Of a stretch of DNA of 64,000 nucleotides, positions 63,673 through 64,000 are shown one piece after another. The stretch lies in contig MKJV01000123.1 of the NCBI GenBank assembly GCA_001942185.1, forward strand, positions 1 through 64,000, in the 5' to 3' direction. Position numbers and translations under genes: made by a program. Under the pieces are notes generated by a model that worked only from the letters and a program-made list of their open reading frames with translations, did no database searches and was not told where the DNA came from. Every line of letters begins with the position of its first letter. Positions within the stretch are counted from its first letter, which is position 1. Origin of the DNA: Pseudonocardia sp. CNS-004. Lineage in GTDB: Bacteria; Actinomycetota; Actinomycetes; Mycobacteriales; Pseudonocardiaceae.

Positions 63673-64000
63673 GTGACCACGACCGAGAACCGCCGCAACG
63701 CCATCACACCGGAGGAGTACGAACGACTGCTCCCCGGCATGCCCGACATCCGAACCAGCTCGGATGCAGCGAAGGTCCTGACCGCCGACGAGTACTTCAA
63801 GGTCGTGCACAAGCCGGACACTCGCCCTGCGCTGTGGAAGTGGGCGGACGTCCGCGGTGCGCTCGACAAGCTGGCGGACGAGCCGCTGCGCGAGGCGGAG
63901 CGCCGCTTCTGCACCACCATCAACAGCGACACCGGGGAGCTCAACGGCGCCAGCCCGTTCATCTTCATCGGCTGGCAGCTCATTCACCCCGGTGAGGTCG
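63673..64000 (+). CDS. Cupin dioxygenase, gentisate 1,2-dioxygenase-like, cut by the window edge
   Basis: GTG start at 63673 with GAGGAGGAC upstream. 109 residues are visible. The stretch PALWKWADVRGALDKLADEP leads into EAERRFCTTINSDTGELNGA, then FIFIGWQLIHPGEV. It corresponds to the region before the first iron-binding cupin motif in gentisate and 1-hydroxy-2-naphthoate dioxygenases (there GLQLILPGEVAPAHRH). The iron ligands lie beyond the edge. It follows an aromatic-acid symporter, supporting a ring-cleavage role. Confidence 0.65.
   Translation, partial: MTTTENRRNAITPEEYERLLPGMPDIRTSSDAAKVLTADEYFKVVHKPDTRPALWKWADVRGALDKLADEPLREAERRFCTTINSDTGELNGASPFIFIGWQLIHPGEV

Noticed and set aside
1..64000. 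tRNA, rRNA, riboswitch or replication-origin signals
   Set aside because: I looked for these by eye and saw no cloverleaf or conserved core I could support. A covariance-model scan would be needed to exclude them.

Overview
The window is high-GC DNA that is coding almost throughout. It carries a WhiB regulator, an apparent actinobacterial QcrB tail, MmyB-type HTH fragments and a Ser/Thr-kinase/ATPase/histidine-kinase fusion. These point to an actinomycete, probably a Pseudonocardia-like member of the Pseudonocardiales; that placement is inference from gene content and was not tested by search.

Layout. (1) 0-13.5 kb is a stress/redox block: a Cys-rich copper-binding four-helix protein, an AlkA-like glycosylase, an MFS pump, an NTF2-like protein, two GNATs, two tandem quinone-oxidoreductase paralogues, a WhiB, a cysteinyl-tRNA synthetase, OsmC, an Hsp20 remnant, a type-II NADH dehydrogenase and a WrbA flavodoxin. 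Five copies of a GGAC-N6-GTCC palindrome lie in its intergenic gaps. (2) 13.5-24.4 kb is a signalling block: overlapping microprotein genes coupled to a Ser/Thr kinase, a receiver-only protein, a ~1650-residue kinase/ATPase/histidine-kinase fusion, a GAF-GAF histidine kinase and a NarL-type regulator. Its kinase resembles DevS/DosS in architecture, so it is a candidate controller of the palindromes. (3) 24.5-34.6 kb is a scarred accessory region: a 3' copy of wrbA, a cassette of overlapping small genes, several gene fragments, a lower-GC amidohydrolase, a two-component operon and mosaic cyclase/enolase fragments. (4) 34.8-64 kb is a catabolic region: an acetamidase-like lipoprotein, an LLM flavin monooxygenase, flavin reductase, aldehyde dehydrogenase, CoA-transferase, HMG-CoA-lyase-like enzyme, RibBA, a GcvH-like protein, hydratase, acyl-CoA synthetases, FAH-family hydrolase and transporters. 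It also holds a compact one-carbon operon (MetF-like, PurU, LigM-like O-demethylase, FolD) and, at the edge, an aromatic-acid symporter with the start of a gentisate-dioxygenase-like gene.

How they fit together. The LigM-like enzyme would move methyl groups from methoxy-aromatics to tetrahydrofolate. MetF, FolD and PurU would carry that C1 unit to formate. The synthetases, hydratase, MDR enzyme, CoA-transferase and HMG-CoA lyase would handle the carbon skeleton, and RibBA plus flavin reductase would supply reduced flavin.

Caution. About 27 frame breaks interrupt otherwise well conserved genes, including cysS, ribBA and metF. Nearly all behave as a single missing base. Indel errors in the assembly are a simpler explanation than mass pseudogenisation, so such genes are listed as one CDS with the break noted. 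Only clear fragments are called pseudogenes.
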